From: Palsa-504 sp963742795
GTDB lineage: Bacteria; Actinomycetota; Actinomycetes; Streptosporangiales; Streptosporangiaceae
Length of the DNA stretch: 64,000 nt
Assembly (NCBI GenBank): GCA_963742795.1
Contig: CAVUNL010000003.1
Location: forward strand, 1-64,000
Direction of reading: 5' to 3'
Position numbers and translations under genes: made by a program
The notes under the pieces: model-generated
Databases searched by the model: none
Told to the model about the DNA's origin: nothing
What the model saw: only the letters and a program-made list of their open reading frames with translations
In this document: piece by piece, positions 40,669 through 49,667 of the stretch
How the letters are laid out: every line of letters starts with the position of its first letter
Position numbering within the stretch: position 1 is the stretch's first letter

Positions 40669-41375
40669 GCGATTCGTTGATGCCAGGGGGCGGCGTAGCC
40701 AGGCGTCCCCTGCATTTCATCATCATGGGCGACTGCTCCGGCTCGATGAAGGGCCCGAAGATGCAGGCGCTGAACACCGCGCTGCGGGCCATGCTGCCGC
40801 ATCTGGTGCGATGGGAGCGTGAGCAGCTTCAGGCGCAGCTGCTCGTCCGGATCCTGGGCTTCGCCACCGAGCCGCGCTGGCACGTGCCGGAACCGACGCC
40901 GGTGGCCGAGCTGAACGATCGATGGCGCGATCTGGAGTACGTCCGCTGGGGATGGACGAACATGGGACCCGCCTTCGAGGCCGTCGGCGAGGTCCTTGAA
41001 CCCGACCGGCTGGAGACCCGGGCGCTGCGCCCGGCCATCCTGCTGGTGACCGACGGGCTGCCCACCGATCCGCCCGGAGGCTTCGAACGCGGGCTGGCCG
41101 CGCTGACCCGCCACGCCGCGGGCCGCCTGTCCCTGCGGTTGGCCGTCGCGATCGGCCGGGATGCGAACTCCGAGCCGCTGGACCGGTTTCGCAGCCGTGA
41201 CGCCCCGGTCCTGGTGGCGGAGACCATCGACGTCATCGTCGACCGGCTGGTGGCGGCGTCGATCGCGGTCTCCAGGATGTCCGAGGCCGGAGCCGACCGC
41301 GGTGCCCTGGCGCAGCAGCTCCTGCAGCCCGAGGTGGTACCGGGGTCGGGCCTAGACGACGATCCGATCTTGTGA
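40662..41375 (+). CDS. VWA-domain protein (TerY-like)
   Basis: 237 residues from GTG 40662 (ATG 40680 is an alternative). A stand-alone von Willebrand A domain with an intact MIDAS: IIMGDCSGSMKGPKMQALNT (DxSxS), WTNMGPAFEAV (Thr) and LLVTDGLPTDPPGG (Asp). No signal or membrane segment, so cytosolic. TerY-type VWA proteins in tellurium/stress loci are encoded with a PP2C phosphatase and a divergent kinase, exactly the next two genes here, with stop/start overlap (GTGA at 41372). The VWA is expected to be the metal-dependent protein-binding element of the triad. Confidence 0.85.
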   Translation: MVSDSLMPGGGVARRPLHFIIMGDCSGSMKGPKMQALNTALRAMLPHLVRWEREQLQAQLLVRILGFATEPRWHVPEPTPVAELNDRWRDLEYVRWGWTNMGPAFEAVGEVLEPDRLETRALRPAILLVTDGLPTDPPGGFERGLAALTRHAAGRLSLRLAVAIGRDANSEPLDRFRSRDAPVLVAETIDVIVDRLVAASIAVSRMSEAGADRGALAQQLLQPEVVPGSGLDDDPIL

Positions 41376-42598
41376 TGCCGATGTCCGCCGATGCTTCCGA
41401 GCTGCCGCCGCCCGGCGCCCAGGACTTGTGGCTCGCCCTGACCGCCTCCCAACTCGGCGCAGCACATCAGGCGACAGGCCTGCCCAACCAGGATGCCGTC
41501 GCGGCGCGTCAGGTCCGGGCGGATGTCCTGGTCGTGGCGGTGGCCGACGGGCATGGTCACCGGCGGCACTTCCGCAGCGCCCGCGGCTCGCAGCTCGCGG
41601 TGGCCGTCGCCTGCGAGGCGGCCCAGGAACTGGCCGCGCGGCTGGACGGATTCCAGACGGCCGCGCCGATCGAATCCGAGGCACTGGGCACGCTCGTGCC
41701 CGCGATCACTGGGGAATGGCGCGACGCGGTGCGCGAGGACGTCGCCGCCGATCCGTTCACGTCCCGTGAGGAGGCCTCACGCGGCGGCGATAATCCCCTG
41801 ATCGCCTACGGGTCCACCCTGCTGCTGGCCATCGCGGGGCGACGGTGGCTCGTGCTGGTCCAGATCGGCGACGGAGACATCATGGGCATCCAGCCTGACG
41901 GACGGCCGTTGCTCCCGGTGCCGCGCGACCCGTCGCTGGACGGCCAGCAGACCACCAGCCTGTGCGGGCCGGGCGCGGAGGACGAGTTCCGTGCCGCGGT
42001 CGTGGATACGTCGACCACGCCGCTGCTCGGGCTCATACTCGCGACCGACGGCTACGGCAACGCCCAGGTGGCCGACCCCTGGGCCGACGCGGTCAGTGCT
42101 GACTTGGCCGAACTGATCAACGACCGCCCGCCGGAATGGCTGGCCGGCCAGCTGCCGTTGTGGGCGAGCCGCTGCGCATCCGCGGACGGCAGTGCCGACG
42201 ACACCACGATCGCGCTGCTGATCGCCCCGTCGGCGACGGGCTGGCGTCATGACGTACCCGACGAGCCAGCGGCCGACGAGGCGACGACCGCCGCGCAGCG
42301 GCTGGCCGAGCCGACCACGCAGCCCAGCAGCCAGCCGGACGTCACGCCAGAGCAGCGACTGGCCGACCGGTCGCGCCGGCTGATGGTGATCGCCGCAGCG
42401 GCCGTCGTGGTCGCCGCGGTGGCTGTGTTCCTGGCCATCCAGCTGAGCTCGTCCCCGAGTACCACGCCCATCCCGGGCACCACGCCCGCCTCGTGCAGTT
42501 CGCCATCTGCCGGACAGCACGCGACCGTCAGCGCCACGGCCGGACCACACATCGGCGCGGTCGGCAATCCCTGCCAGGGAGGTAAAGCGGGTGGCTGA
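41372..42598 (+). CDS. PP2C-type protein phosphatase with C-terminal membrane anchor
   Basis: 408 residues from GTG 41372 (or ATG 41375). PP2C motifs: NQDAVAARQV (motif 1), VVAVADGHGHRRHFRSARGS (metal-binding DGxG), IAYGSTLLLAI, VLVQIGDGDIMGI, LATDGYGNAQ and SADDTTIALLI. After a Thr/Pro/Gln-rich linker there is one membrane helix (about 338-360, VIAAAAVVVAAVAVFLAIQL) and a short outer tail with two cysteines. It would remove phosphate from Ser/Thr on partners of the neighbouring kinases. Overlaps both neighbours (VWA by 4 bases, kinase by 8). Confidence 0.88.
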   Translation: MMPMSADASELPPPGAQDLWLALTASQLGAAHQATGLPNQDAVAARQVRADVLVVAVADGHGHRRHFRSARGSQLAVAVACEAAQELAARLDGFQTAAPIESEALGTLVPAITGEWRDAVREDVAADPFTSREEASRGGDNPLIAYGSTLLLAIAGRRWLVLVQIGDGDIMGIQPDGRPLLPVPRDPSLDGQQTTSLCGPGAEDEFRAAVVDTSTTPLLGLILATDGYGNAQVADPWADAVSADLAELINDRPPEWLAGQLPLWASRCASADGSADDTTIALLIAPSATGWRHDVPDEPAADEATTAAQRLAEPTTQPSSQPDVTPEQRLADRSRRLMVIAAAAVVVAAVAVFLAIQLSSSPSTTPIPGTTPASCSSPSAGQHATVSATAGPHIGAVGNPCQGGKAGG

Positions 42599-43904
42599 CG
42601 CGAATCTCCCCCTGGAGGGCAGGACGGTCTGGATGGTCCGGGCGGCCGGCACCCCGGTACTGGTCGGCGAACGGCTGGGAGAAGGCGGCCAGGGCATCGT
42701 GCACGCGGCGCAGATCGGCGGGGCTTCGTGCGCCGTCAAGTGGTACCGGGCCGTCCCCAAGCCGAAGGAGCTGCGCGATTCCATTACGGCCCTGCTCGAC
42801 AGCGGATGCCCCCACCCGGCCTTCATCTGGCCGATCGACCTCGTGGTCGGCAACGAGATCCCGGGGTTCGGCTACGTCATGCCGCGCCTTGACCCGGCCT
42901 TCGACTCGCTGGGGGAGTTGCTCGCGCGGACCGCCTCGCCGCCGTTCCGCGTCATGATCAACATCGGTCTCCACCTCGTCGCCGCCTTCGAGGCCCTGCA
43001 CGGAGCCGGCCTGTGCTATCGCGACATCAATTCCAAGAATCTCTGGGTGGACGCGGAAAAGGCGGAAGTCGCCATCATCGACAACGACAACGTCGGAACC
43101 GATGACGCCGAGGTATTCGTCTGGGGCACGAGCGGTTTCATGGCCCCCGAGGTCGTCCGGCGGGAGAAGTTCCCGACCGGTCACACCGACCTGCACTCGC
43201 TGGCCGTCCTGCTGTTCTACCTGTTCGTCCACGGGCACCCGCTGGAGGGCGTCAAGGCCGATGCGGCCTACTCCTGGGCGTCATCGCGGGAATCGGAGAG
43301 CGAGGCCGCTATCCGGACCTACGGCCTGGAGCCGGTTTTCGTCTTCGACCCCCGGAACCCTTCCAACCCCCCGCCTACCGGGGACCCGATGCTCACCTGG
43401 TGGCCGATCTACCCGCGCTTCTTCCGGGAGCTGTTCGAACAGGCCTTCACCGTGGGGCTGACCAACCCGGTTACCGGCCGGGTGCCCGAGGGGATCTGGC
43501 GGCGGGCCCTGAACCGCCTCGGTGATTGCGTGTCGAGATGCCGGTGCACCGCATCGGTCTTCTACGACCCGGACGATCCCGGGCTGCGCTGCTGGAACTG
43601 CGGTCAGGTGCCGATCAGGCCACCGCTGCTCCAACTGCCCGGCGGGACCCTGGTGCTATCCGACGGTGCCAGCATCACGTCGCACCACCTGCACCGGGAC
43701 CGCAACCATGGCACCGTGGTCGGTATGGTCGAAGCCCATCCCACCAAACCCGGAGAAGTGGTACTGCGCAACGTCGGACCGGACACCTGGGTCATGACCC
43801 CAGAGGGCGAGTCAGCCGTCATGGTGCCGTCGCGCAGACGGCTCGGCGTCCGGACCATGGTCATTGACTTCGGCTCGGTGAAGGGCCGGATCAGCGTCGA
43901 CTAG
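42591..43904 (+). CDS. Divergent protein kinase with zinc ribbon (TerY-associated type)
   Basis: 437 residues from GTG 42591 behind GGGAGGT. Glycine loop LGEGGQGIVHAAQ, VAIK-type lysine in CAVKWYRAV, catalytic loop LCYRDINSKNLWVD (HRD changed to YRD, catalytic Asp and Asn kept) and IIDNDNV in place of DFG. FMAPEVVRREKFPTGHTDLH is the activation-segment end. From about 305 a cluster CVSRCRCTASVFYDPD plus CWNCGQ forms a zinc ribbon, followed by a C-terminal beta-rich domain (about 345-437) of FHA-like or SH3-like size. This kinase type accompanies VWA and PP2C proteins in the TerY triads described by Aravind and co-workers. Probably active despite the changed motifs. Confidence 0.82.
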   Translation: MADANLPLEGRTVWMVRAAGTPVLVGERLGEGGQGIVHAAQIGGASCAVKWYRAVPKPKELRDSITALLDSGCPHPAFIWPIDLVVGNEIPGFGYVMPRLDPAFDSLGELLARTASPPFRVMINIGLHLVAAFEALHGAGLCYRDINSKNLWVDAEKAEVAIIDNDNVGTDDAEVFVWGTSGFMAPEVVRREKFPTGHTDLHSLAVLLFYLFVHGHPLEGVKADAAYSWASSRESESEAAIRTYGLEPVFVFDPRNPSNPPPTGDPMLTWWPIYPRFFRELFEQAFTVGLTNPVTGRVPEGIWRRALNRLGDCVSRCRCTASVFYDPDDPGLRCWNCGQVPIRPPLLQLPGGTLVLSDGASITSHHLHRDRNHGTVVGMVEAHPTKPGEVVLRNVGPDTWVMTPEGESAVMVPSRRRLGVRTMVIDFGSVKGRISVD

Positions 43905-43936
43905 CCACCGCGCCCGCTTGACAGCCTGGGGGCAGC

Positions 43937-45397
43937 ATGAACGAACTGCAAGTGACCTTTGACGGGCGGAGCTATACCTTCCAGCCCGGGCAGACGGTCT
44001 ACGTCGGGCGCCTGTCCGATAACAGCATCGTGGTCAGCGATCCGACGGTCTCCCGCCGGCACGCCCAGCTGACCTCGGGACCGGTCGGCTGGCTGTTCGA
44101 GAACCTGGGCCAGGCCCGCACCTTCCAGAACGGCCAGGAAATCAAACGGGTCATCGTGCGGAAGCCCACCGAACTCTCGCTGGCTTCTCCGCAGGGACCG
44201 GTCCTGCACCTCGAGCCGCTGGAACCGGCTGGATCGCAGGCCACCTTCCAGGCCGGCCCGCAGGCGGCCCCGGTCGGCCCCCCGCCGTCTGCGCCCCAGC
44301 CCGGCTTCGGCCCGCCGCCCGGGGGCTATGGACTTCCGGCCGGGGGCTATGGACCTCCGGCCGGGGGCTATGGACCTCCGGCCGGTGACTACGGTCCACC
44401 GCCAGGCTGGGTCGCGCCGGGCGGCGCGGGCTCGCGGGCCGCCCATCACGAGGGAGTGGGAGACGAACTCGTGACGGCGTTCGAGATCTTGATCCCGGTC
44501 AAGACGTGGCTCAAGGACGCCGGCTGGCATCAGGGCCTGCGCCTGCTCGTCATCGCGTACGCGCTGCTCCCGCTGCTGTTCCTCGCGCTCCTGTCGTCAT
44601 CCTCGAGCCTGAGCGTGCCGGGCTTCGCGTACAGCCTGTACGTCGCGCCACTGTGGGCGATCGCGTTCTGGCTCTTGCTGCGGCCCGGCAGGATCGCCGC
44701 GCTGGAGATCTACGTCGGGATCGCGATCATCGTCTGGGTGACGATCTGGCTTTATGTCGTGACCGTCAACATCAACGATCAGCTGGTCAACGCGGTGCGC
44801 AACGGTAACTTCCTGGCCGCCCTGGCTGTCGGCTACAACGAGGAGATCACCAAGGCGCTGCCCATCTTGCTGGCCGCGCTCGTGCTGCTGAAATTCCGCG
44901 CCACCAAGCTGGACGTCCGGATGTGGATGTTCCTCGGCACGATATCGGGCCTGACCTTCGGCATTCTCGAGGAAAGGCTGTACACCGAGATGGCTATCGC
45001 GCAGGTGGCGAACGCGAGTGCCGTTTCCCAGGCCGATACGGGCGTCCTCGATTTCGCGTTCCGCGTCTTCGTCGACGGATTCGAGCACGCCGTCTGGGCC
45101 GGAGTATCCGCCTTCTTCATCGGGATCGCGATCAACTACCCCAGGCGCCGCTGGCAGCTCATCCTGCTCGGGGTCTCCATGGTGGCCATCCTGCACGGGC
45201 TCAATGACTGGAGCGTGTCCGCCTTCAACTCGTACTGGCCCGGGATCCTCATCCAGGCCATCTCACTGCTGCTCTTCATCGGGTACACCATGTCAGCCTC
45301 CTCGATCGAGCGGCAGGTCCGCCGGACGCCGTTGTTCAGGGGTGACTCGATGGCCATGGACATCCTCCCCGAGCCGAAGGATCCGGGCCGCTCTTAA
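43937..45397 (+). CDS. FHA domain fused to PrsW-family intramembrane protease
   Basis: 486 residues. FHA domain at about 1-90 (TVYVGRLSDNSIVVSDPTVS, RRHAQL; the C-terminal loop is NLGQARTFQNGQ). A linker of GGYGPPA repeats (about 125-155; 21-bp units near 44326-44395) leads to a membrane domain with about eight helices. The PrsW/CAAX-protease-like motifs are all visible: YNEEITKALP, FGILEERLY, DGFEHAVWAG and LHGLNDW. PrsW-type proteases cut membrane proteins such as anti-sigma factors. The FHA domain suggests that protease activity or substrate choice depends on a phosphothreonine made by the neighbouring kinases. Confidence 0.85.
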   Translation: MNELQVTFDGRSYTFQPGQTVYVGRLSDNSIVVSDPTVSRRHAQLTSGPVGWLFENLGQARTFQNGQEIKRVIVRKPTELSLASPQGPVLHLEPLEPAGSQATFQAGPQAAPVGPPPSAPQPGFGPPPGGYGLPAGGYGPPAGGYGPPAGDYGPPPGWVAPGGAGSRAAHHEGVGDELVTAFEILIPVKTWLKDAGWHQGLRLLVIAYALLPLLFLALLSSSSSLSVPGFAYSLYVAPLWAIAFWLLLRPGRIAALEIYVGIAIIVWVTIWLYVVTVNINDQLVNAVRNGNFLAALAVGYNEEITKALPILLAALVLLKFRATKLDVRMWMFLGTISGLTFGILEERLYTEMAIAQVANASAVSQADTGVLDFAFRVFVDGFEHAVWAGVSAFFIGIAINYPRRRWQLILLGVSMVAILHGLNDWSVSAFNSYWPGILIQAISLLLFIGYTMSASSIERQVRRTPLFRGDSMAMDILPEPKDPGRS

Positions 45398-45400
45398 CAG

Positions 45401-45553
45401 GTGGGCATGGTCCTCGGCACCGCCTCGGCGGTGGTGGCGGGCTCGTTCGCGGCCAGCACGCCGTTCAAGCCGGAGGCGTGGAGCTGGGCGTCAGCGAAGA
45501 GGATCGTAAACCGTCGTACAGTACTGAACCGGACGTGGGTTCGCCAGATGTGA
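45401..45553 (+). CDS. Possible 50-residue protein
   Basis: GTG 45401 opens three bases after the FHA-PrsW stop and runs to TGA 45551-45553. The first half (GMVLGTASAVVAGSFAASTP) has good codon use and could be a membrane segment; the second half is Arg-rich. No clear ribosome site. It may be a remnant of a longer gene. Confidence 0.3.
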   Translation: MGMVLGTASAVVAGSFAASTPFKPEAWSWASAKRIVNRRTVLNRTWVRQM

Positions 45554-45820
45554 CCACAGAAGACCAGGGGTGCGCCCCCACCGCGAGCCGGGCAGGCGGC
45601 GATTCCGGGAGCGTCCAGTGACTGTATACGAATTGCGCAGCTGAGAACCAGTTCCGGCGGCTGGGCACGACTGTGTAACGTGGTCGCTTTCGGGCCCCGC
45701 TACGCCTTTCCGGACTGCGTTTCTCGCACTACGATCTGGATTGTCGCGGTGGATCAGTAGCGGGTTCGCGGGCCACGGTGACGGGTAGTTCCGGATAGGG
45801 GACTAGCGCTGGGGGGCGAA
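45554..45820. other. Gap before the flavoprotein gene
   Basis: About 270 bases in which I see no gene; GC content is lower than around it. A purine-rich GGGGGG tract (45813-45818) directly before ATG 45821 may act as ribosome site. This is the largest break in the kinase/FHA block and probably holds an internal promoter. Confidence 0.3.
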
Positions 45821-47491
45821 ATGGCGACAGACGGTTCTGCGGAACAGCCGGCCGACGCGGCGCCGACGATTGCGGCCCGCAGCCCGGTCCAGCAGGCCGG
45901 CGGCGGCGCAGCTGGCGGCAGTGCAGCAGGCAGCGGTGCAGCAGGCAGCGGTGCGCCCGGCGGTGGTGCACCCGGCGGCGGTGGCGGCCGAGGTGACCTC
46001 ACCCAGGAACTCCTGACGTCTGGCTGGTGGACCGACGCCATGGTCGCGGCGGCGGGGATTCCCGTGATCGACGTGCCCTTCGTGACCGTTGGCGGCGGCA
46101 TCGGAAGCTTCGTCACCGTGGATTACCTGCGGATCGCCGGGGTGCCGACCGATCGGATGCGGGTGCTATCCGACATCGACTTTCCGTGGCAGACCTACGA
46201 GTACCTGACCCGGGTGTCACAAATTCCGCGCCCAGAACGCATCCGTTCGGATTCTGCGTCGCGGCCGGATAATATCTGGGGTTTTCCCTCCTACGCGCTG
46301 GCTGAGGCGTTGCGCGACAAGACCCTGGCGTCCCTACGGCAGGTGCTCGTCGAGCCGATCTGGGCTGACTACTACACGCCGCGGGCAGGCATGGTATTCG
46401 AGGGGCTGGAGCGCGAGTCGAAGCGCATCAGCTATTCGGACATGCTGGTCAAAGGCCAGGTCCGAATGGTCCGCCGGCGGCAGGGCGGCGGCTACTTCAC
46501 GATCTTGACCCCTCCGGAGGCCAAACCGGCCCGCCGCGTCGCGTTCCGGTCCCAGTTCGTGCACATCGCGGTCGGGTATCCGGGCCTGAAGTTCCTGCCC
46601 GAGCTGCAGGCCTTCCGGACCGAGAACCAGGACTTCCACCACGTGGTCAGCGCCTACGAGGACCACGAGCACGTCTACGACCGGCTCCGCGTCAAGCCCG
46701 GGGTGGTGCTGATCCGCGGGGGCGGGATCGTATCGTCGCGGGTGTTGCAGCGCATGATGGATGACCGCGCCAAGTACAACCTGTCCTTCGAGATCGTGCA
46801 TCTGTTCCGTACCTATATCTCCGGCTCGCACGGGCCCAACGCGTGGATGCGCCGCAAGGGCGGCAACGGCTTCGCCTACCAGGGGTTCAACTACCCGAAG
46901 TCGGTGTGGGGCGGACAGCTGAAGGCGAAGATGCGCCGGCTCGAAGGCGAGCAGCGGGCCACCGAGTACAAGCTGATGGGCGGGACGAACACGCCATGGC
47001 GACGGCGCTGGCAGCAGCAGATGAACCAGGGCCGGGCCCAGGGCTGGTACCGGGTGATGGCCGGCACGGTCGAGCAGATGAAGGTCCGCGATGACGGAAT
47101 GGTCATCAGCATGGTCAAGACCTCGCAAGGCCCCACCGAGATCGCGGCCGACTTCGTCATCGACTGCACCGGCCTGGAGGCCGACATCGCCGAGCACCGA
47201 GTCCTGGCCGACCTGCTCGAGCATTCCGGCGCCGGACGGAACCCGGTCGGCCGCCTGGACGTCGAGCGAAGCTTCGAGTTGCGCGGCACCGCCAGCGCGC
47301 CCGGAGTGATCTACGCCTCGGGAGCCGCGACGCTGGGCGGCTACTTCCCCGGCGTGGACACCTTCCTCGGCCTGCAGATCGCCGCCCAGGAGATCACCGA
47401 CGATCTGGCTGGTCGCGGATTCTGCCGGAAGATCGGGCCGGGGCGTTCGGTCCAGCAGTGGCTGCGCTGGGCGAGGAACCGGCGGCCGTAG
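45821..47491 (+). CDS. Flavoprotein with two dinucleotide-binding motifs
   Basis: 556 residues. The first 60 are a disordered Ala/Gly linker. A first Rossmann motif FVTVGGGIGSFVTVDYLRIA is at about 87-106 and a second, VVLIRGGGIVSSRVLQRM, at about 295-312; DFVIDCTGLEADIAEH and VIYASGAATLGGYFPGVD are typical later FAD motifs. The two-motif layout resembles flavin monooxygenases and N-hydroxylases (FAD plus NADPH), but similarity is too weak for a reaction. Unusual company for a kinase/phosphatase/FHA cluster; it could make a signal molecule or sense redox state. Confidence 0.7.
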   Translation: MATDGSAEQPADAAPTIAARSPVQQAGGGAAGGSAAGSGAAGSGAPGGGAPGGGGGRGDLTQELLTSGWWTDAMVAAAGIPVIDVPFVTVGGGIGSFVTVDYLRIAGVPTDRMRVLSDIDFPWQTYEYLTRVSQIPRPERIRSDSASRPDNIWGFPSYALAEALRDKTLASLRQVLVEPIWADYYTPRAGMVFEGLERESKRISYSDMLVKGQVRMVRRRQGGGYFTILTPPEAKPARRVAFRSQFVHIAVGYPGLKFLPELQAFRTENQDFHHVVSAYEDHEHVYDRLRVKPGVVLIRGGGIVSSRVLQRMMDDRAKYNLSFEIVHLFRTYISGSHGPNAWMRRKGGNGFAYQGFNYPKSVWGGQLKAKMRRLEGEQRATEYKLMGGTNTPWRRRWQQQMNQGRAQGWYRVMAGTVEQMKVRDDGMVISMVKTSQGPTEIAADFVIDCTGLEADIAEHRVLADLLEHSGAGRNPVGRLDVERSFELRGTASAPGVIYASGAATLGGYFPGVDTFLGLQIAAQEITDDLAGRGFCRKIGPGRSVQQWLRWARNRRP

Positions 47492-47549
47492 TTCAGTTAC
47501 CCATAATGCCCATGCTCCCGACAGGGATCCGATAGGGACAGGTGCTGGT

Positions 47550-47987
47550 GTGGTTCCTACCTTGACTGGCCGCATACAGACCAGGATTTTCCTGCTCGCC
47601 GTGGTCGGCGGCCTCATAACCCTGATCATCGTCCCGATCCTGCCGGGCAGTGCGCCACTCGGCGATAAGTACCGGGACGGCTTCCTGGTGCTGCTCAGCG
47701 TGGCCGTGGTAGGCGTGCTCTGGGAGCTTCTCTACCATCTGCTGATGCAGTGGCGCTGGGAGAAGGACTGGCCCACGCTGTTCGGGCTGGTCGAGGGAGT
47801 ACCGGAAGGCGCGCTGATCTGGATTCTGCTAAGCGCCGGAGCCATACCAGGCATCGTCGGTAGCGTCGGCGGGGCCGCCTTCCTCATCCAGTTCATCCTG
47901 GTCTGGCTGGGCGTATGGCTGGCAGCTAACGGGCCGATGCGGGTCCCGTTCATCCGGTGGCGGTTCCGCGGCGGGAGGCTAGTGTGA
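47550..47987 (+). CDS. Small four-helix membrane protein
   Basis: 145 residues from GTG 47550. Hydrophobic segments at about 12-32, 45-65, 85-105 and 108-127, with charged loops (LMQWRWEKDWPTLFGLVEG). No known family recognised. Its stop overlaps the start of the FHA gene (GTGA, 47984-47987), so it belongs to the same operon and may be a membrane partner of that protein. Confidence 0.6.
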   Translation: MVPTLTGRIQTRIFLLAVVGGLITLIIVPILPGSAPLGDKYRDGFLVLLSVAVVGVLWELLYHLLMQWRWEKDWPTLFGLVEGVPEGALIWILLSAGAIPGIVGSVGGAAFLIQFILVWLGVWLAANGPMRVPFIRWRFRGGRLV

Positions 47988-49639
47988 CCGAACATGGCGT
48001 ACTGCCGGGCCTGTGGCCGATTCATGGGGACGGGGTGCTGGCCCGGCAGGGAGATCTGGTGCTCTTGATCCATCCGGCGGGCGGGGCCTTCACCGACCGG
48101 CTGCTGGATCTGCTGGCTGACGCGGCTCGGGCCCGTGCGACCGGTCTTCGCTTCACCGATATGGTCTCGGCCGAGTTCGACACCGACGCGGCCGCGGCCG
48201 ATACCGCCGATCAGCAGGATCCCGCCGTCGTCGCGTTCGGGCCCGCGGGCGACGGCACGGCCGTCGCCGTCTACGGCACCGGATGGGCCGAAGTCACCAC
48301 CGTCCGCGGATCGCAGCAGCTGACCGCCGGCGAGCCGTACGGTCGGCTGCGGTGCGTCTTGCCGTCTACGTTGATCAAGATCCGGGCGGGTGTGCAGCCC
48401 GTGCCCGGCGACGGTGAGACCGACCCCTATCTGCGCCTGGCCGACGGCGTGGTCCGGGCCGTCGCCCTGCTGTACGCTCCGGCCGAGGTCGCGGCGGAGG
48501 CGGCTGACGAAGGCCGGTACGCCGCTCCCGCTCCCTCGCCCGCGGCGGAGGCGAGCCCGGCCCCGGCCGCCGTGGTCGCGCCGCCAGCAGTCGCGCCTGC
48601 CGCCCCGCCGGCGACCCCTGAACCATCCGCTGCGCCACCGGCCGCCGCTGAGCCGCCTGCCGTGGTGCCGGTCGCCGTCGAGGCCCCAGCCGTCCCGCCG
48701 GGCGCTGTCGAGCCGCCAGCACCGGTCCCAGTTCCGGTTCCCGACCAGCCGCCGCAGGCCGCGCCTGAACCCTACGCGGACCACATCCTAGAGCCCGAAC
48801 CCGAATATCACGCCACCCGGATCGAACCGGCTGTATCCGGATTCCCGGCAGCTGATCTGTACGCGCCGCCGGCGTCTGACCCGTACGCGGCCCCGGCCCC
48901 GGCCGACCCCTACGCCGCGCAGCCTGCGCCGTCCGTTCCCGGCCCTTCCGACGGCGGCCCGCGACCGGACTTCATCTCGATCTCGCTCGTCCCCGGCGGA
49001 CCCGGCGGACCCGGCGGACCAGGAGGACCAGGCGCGCCGGGCGCGCTGGGCGCGCTGGGCGCCGGACCGGGGGCGCTCGGCATCGACGTGCCCCAGCGTG
49101 ATCCGCTGCCGCTCGGCGCCGAACCCCCCGAGGCGAAGGATCTGGGCCTGGTCGAAATGCCCTCCGCGCAGGTCGAGGGCGTTTACTGCAAGAACGGGCA
49201 CTTCAATGACCCGGAGGCGCGCTACTGCGCCGTGTGCGGCATCAGCATGGGCCAGCTGACCAAGATCCGGCAGAAGGGCCCGCGGCCCCCGCTCGGGGTG
49301 CTGATCCTCGGCGACGGTTCGGTGTGCCAGGTCGACGCCGACTACGTGATCGGCCGGGAGCCCACCCTGGACAGTGCGGTGGCCGACGGCCGCGCCCGGC
49401 CGCTGCGGCTCATGGGCGCCTCCGGGGTGGTGTCCCGGATCCACGCCCGCGTGGAGCTCGACGGCTGGCAGGTCTACCTCACCGATCTCAATTCCGCGAA
49501 CGGCACTCAGGTTCTCATGCCCGGGGAGCGGAACCCCACCAGCCTTCAGCCCGGGGTACGGACTCCGCTGGCGGCAGGCTCCCAGATTCGCCTGGGGGGC
49601 GAATACGGACTCCAGTACGACTCACATCGTCACCGTTAG
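47984..49639 (+). CDS. FHA protein with novel N-terminal domain, Pro/Ala linker and zinc ribbon
   Basis: 551 residues from GTG 47984, placed by GGGAGG at 47972-47977. Residues 1-175 form an alpha/beta domain (LPGLWPIHGDGVLARQGDLV, VAVYGTGWAEVTTVRGSQQL) I cannot assign. Residues 180-390 are a Pro/Ala-rich, later GGP-repeat linker. A zinc ribbon (CKNGHFNDPEARYCAVCG, about 403-420) and an FHA domain (about 440-545; DYVIGREPTLDSAV, GVVSRIHARVELDGWQVYLT, DLNSANGTQVL) follow. The FHA arginine, serine and asparagine contacts are present. It likely reads phosphothreonine on a partner phosphorylated by the adjacent kinases. Confidence 0.8.
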   Translation: MTEHGVLPGLWPIHGDGVLARQGDLVLLIHPAGGAFTDRLLDLLADAARARATGLRFTDMVSAEFDTDAAAADTADQQDPAVVAFGPAGDGTAVAVYGTGWAEVTTVRGSQQLTAGEPYGRLRCVLPSTLIKIRAGVQPVPGDGETDPYLRLADGVVRAVALLYAPAEVAAEAADEGRYAAPAPSPAAEASPAPAAVVAPPAVAPAAPPATPEPSAAPPAAAEPPAVVPVAVEAPAVPPGAVEPPAPVPVPVPDQPPQAAPEPYADHILEPEPEYHATRIEPAVSGFPAADLYAPPASDPYAAPAPADPYAAQPAPSVPGPSDGGPRPDFISISLVPGGPGGPGGPGGPGAPGALGALGAGPGALGIDVPQRDPLPLGAEPPEAKDLGLVEMPSAQVEGVYCKNGHFNDPEARYCAVCGISMGQLTKIRQKGPRPPLGVLILGDGSVCQVDADYVIGREPTLDSAVADGRARPLRLMGASGVVSRIHARVELDGWQVYLTDLNSANGTQVLMPGERNPTSLQPGVRTPLAAGSQIRLGGEYGLQYDSHRHR

Positions 49640-49667
49640 GTGACGTGATCGAGGTGGGGGGCGGAAC

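Noticed and set aside
48990..49050. GGACCCGGC-type tandem repeats
   Set aside because: They encode the GGP linker of the FHA protein; no independent element.
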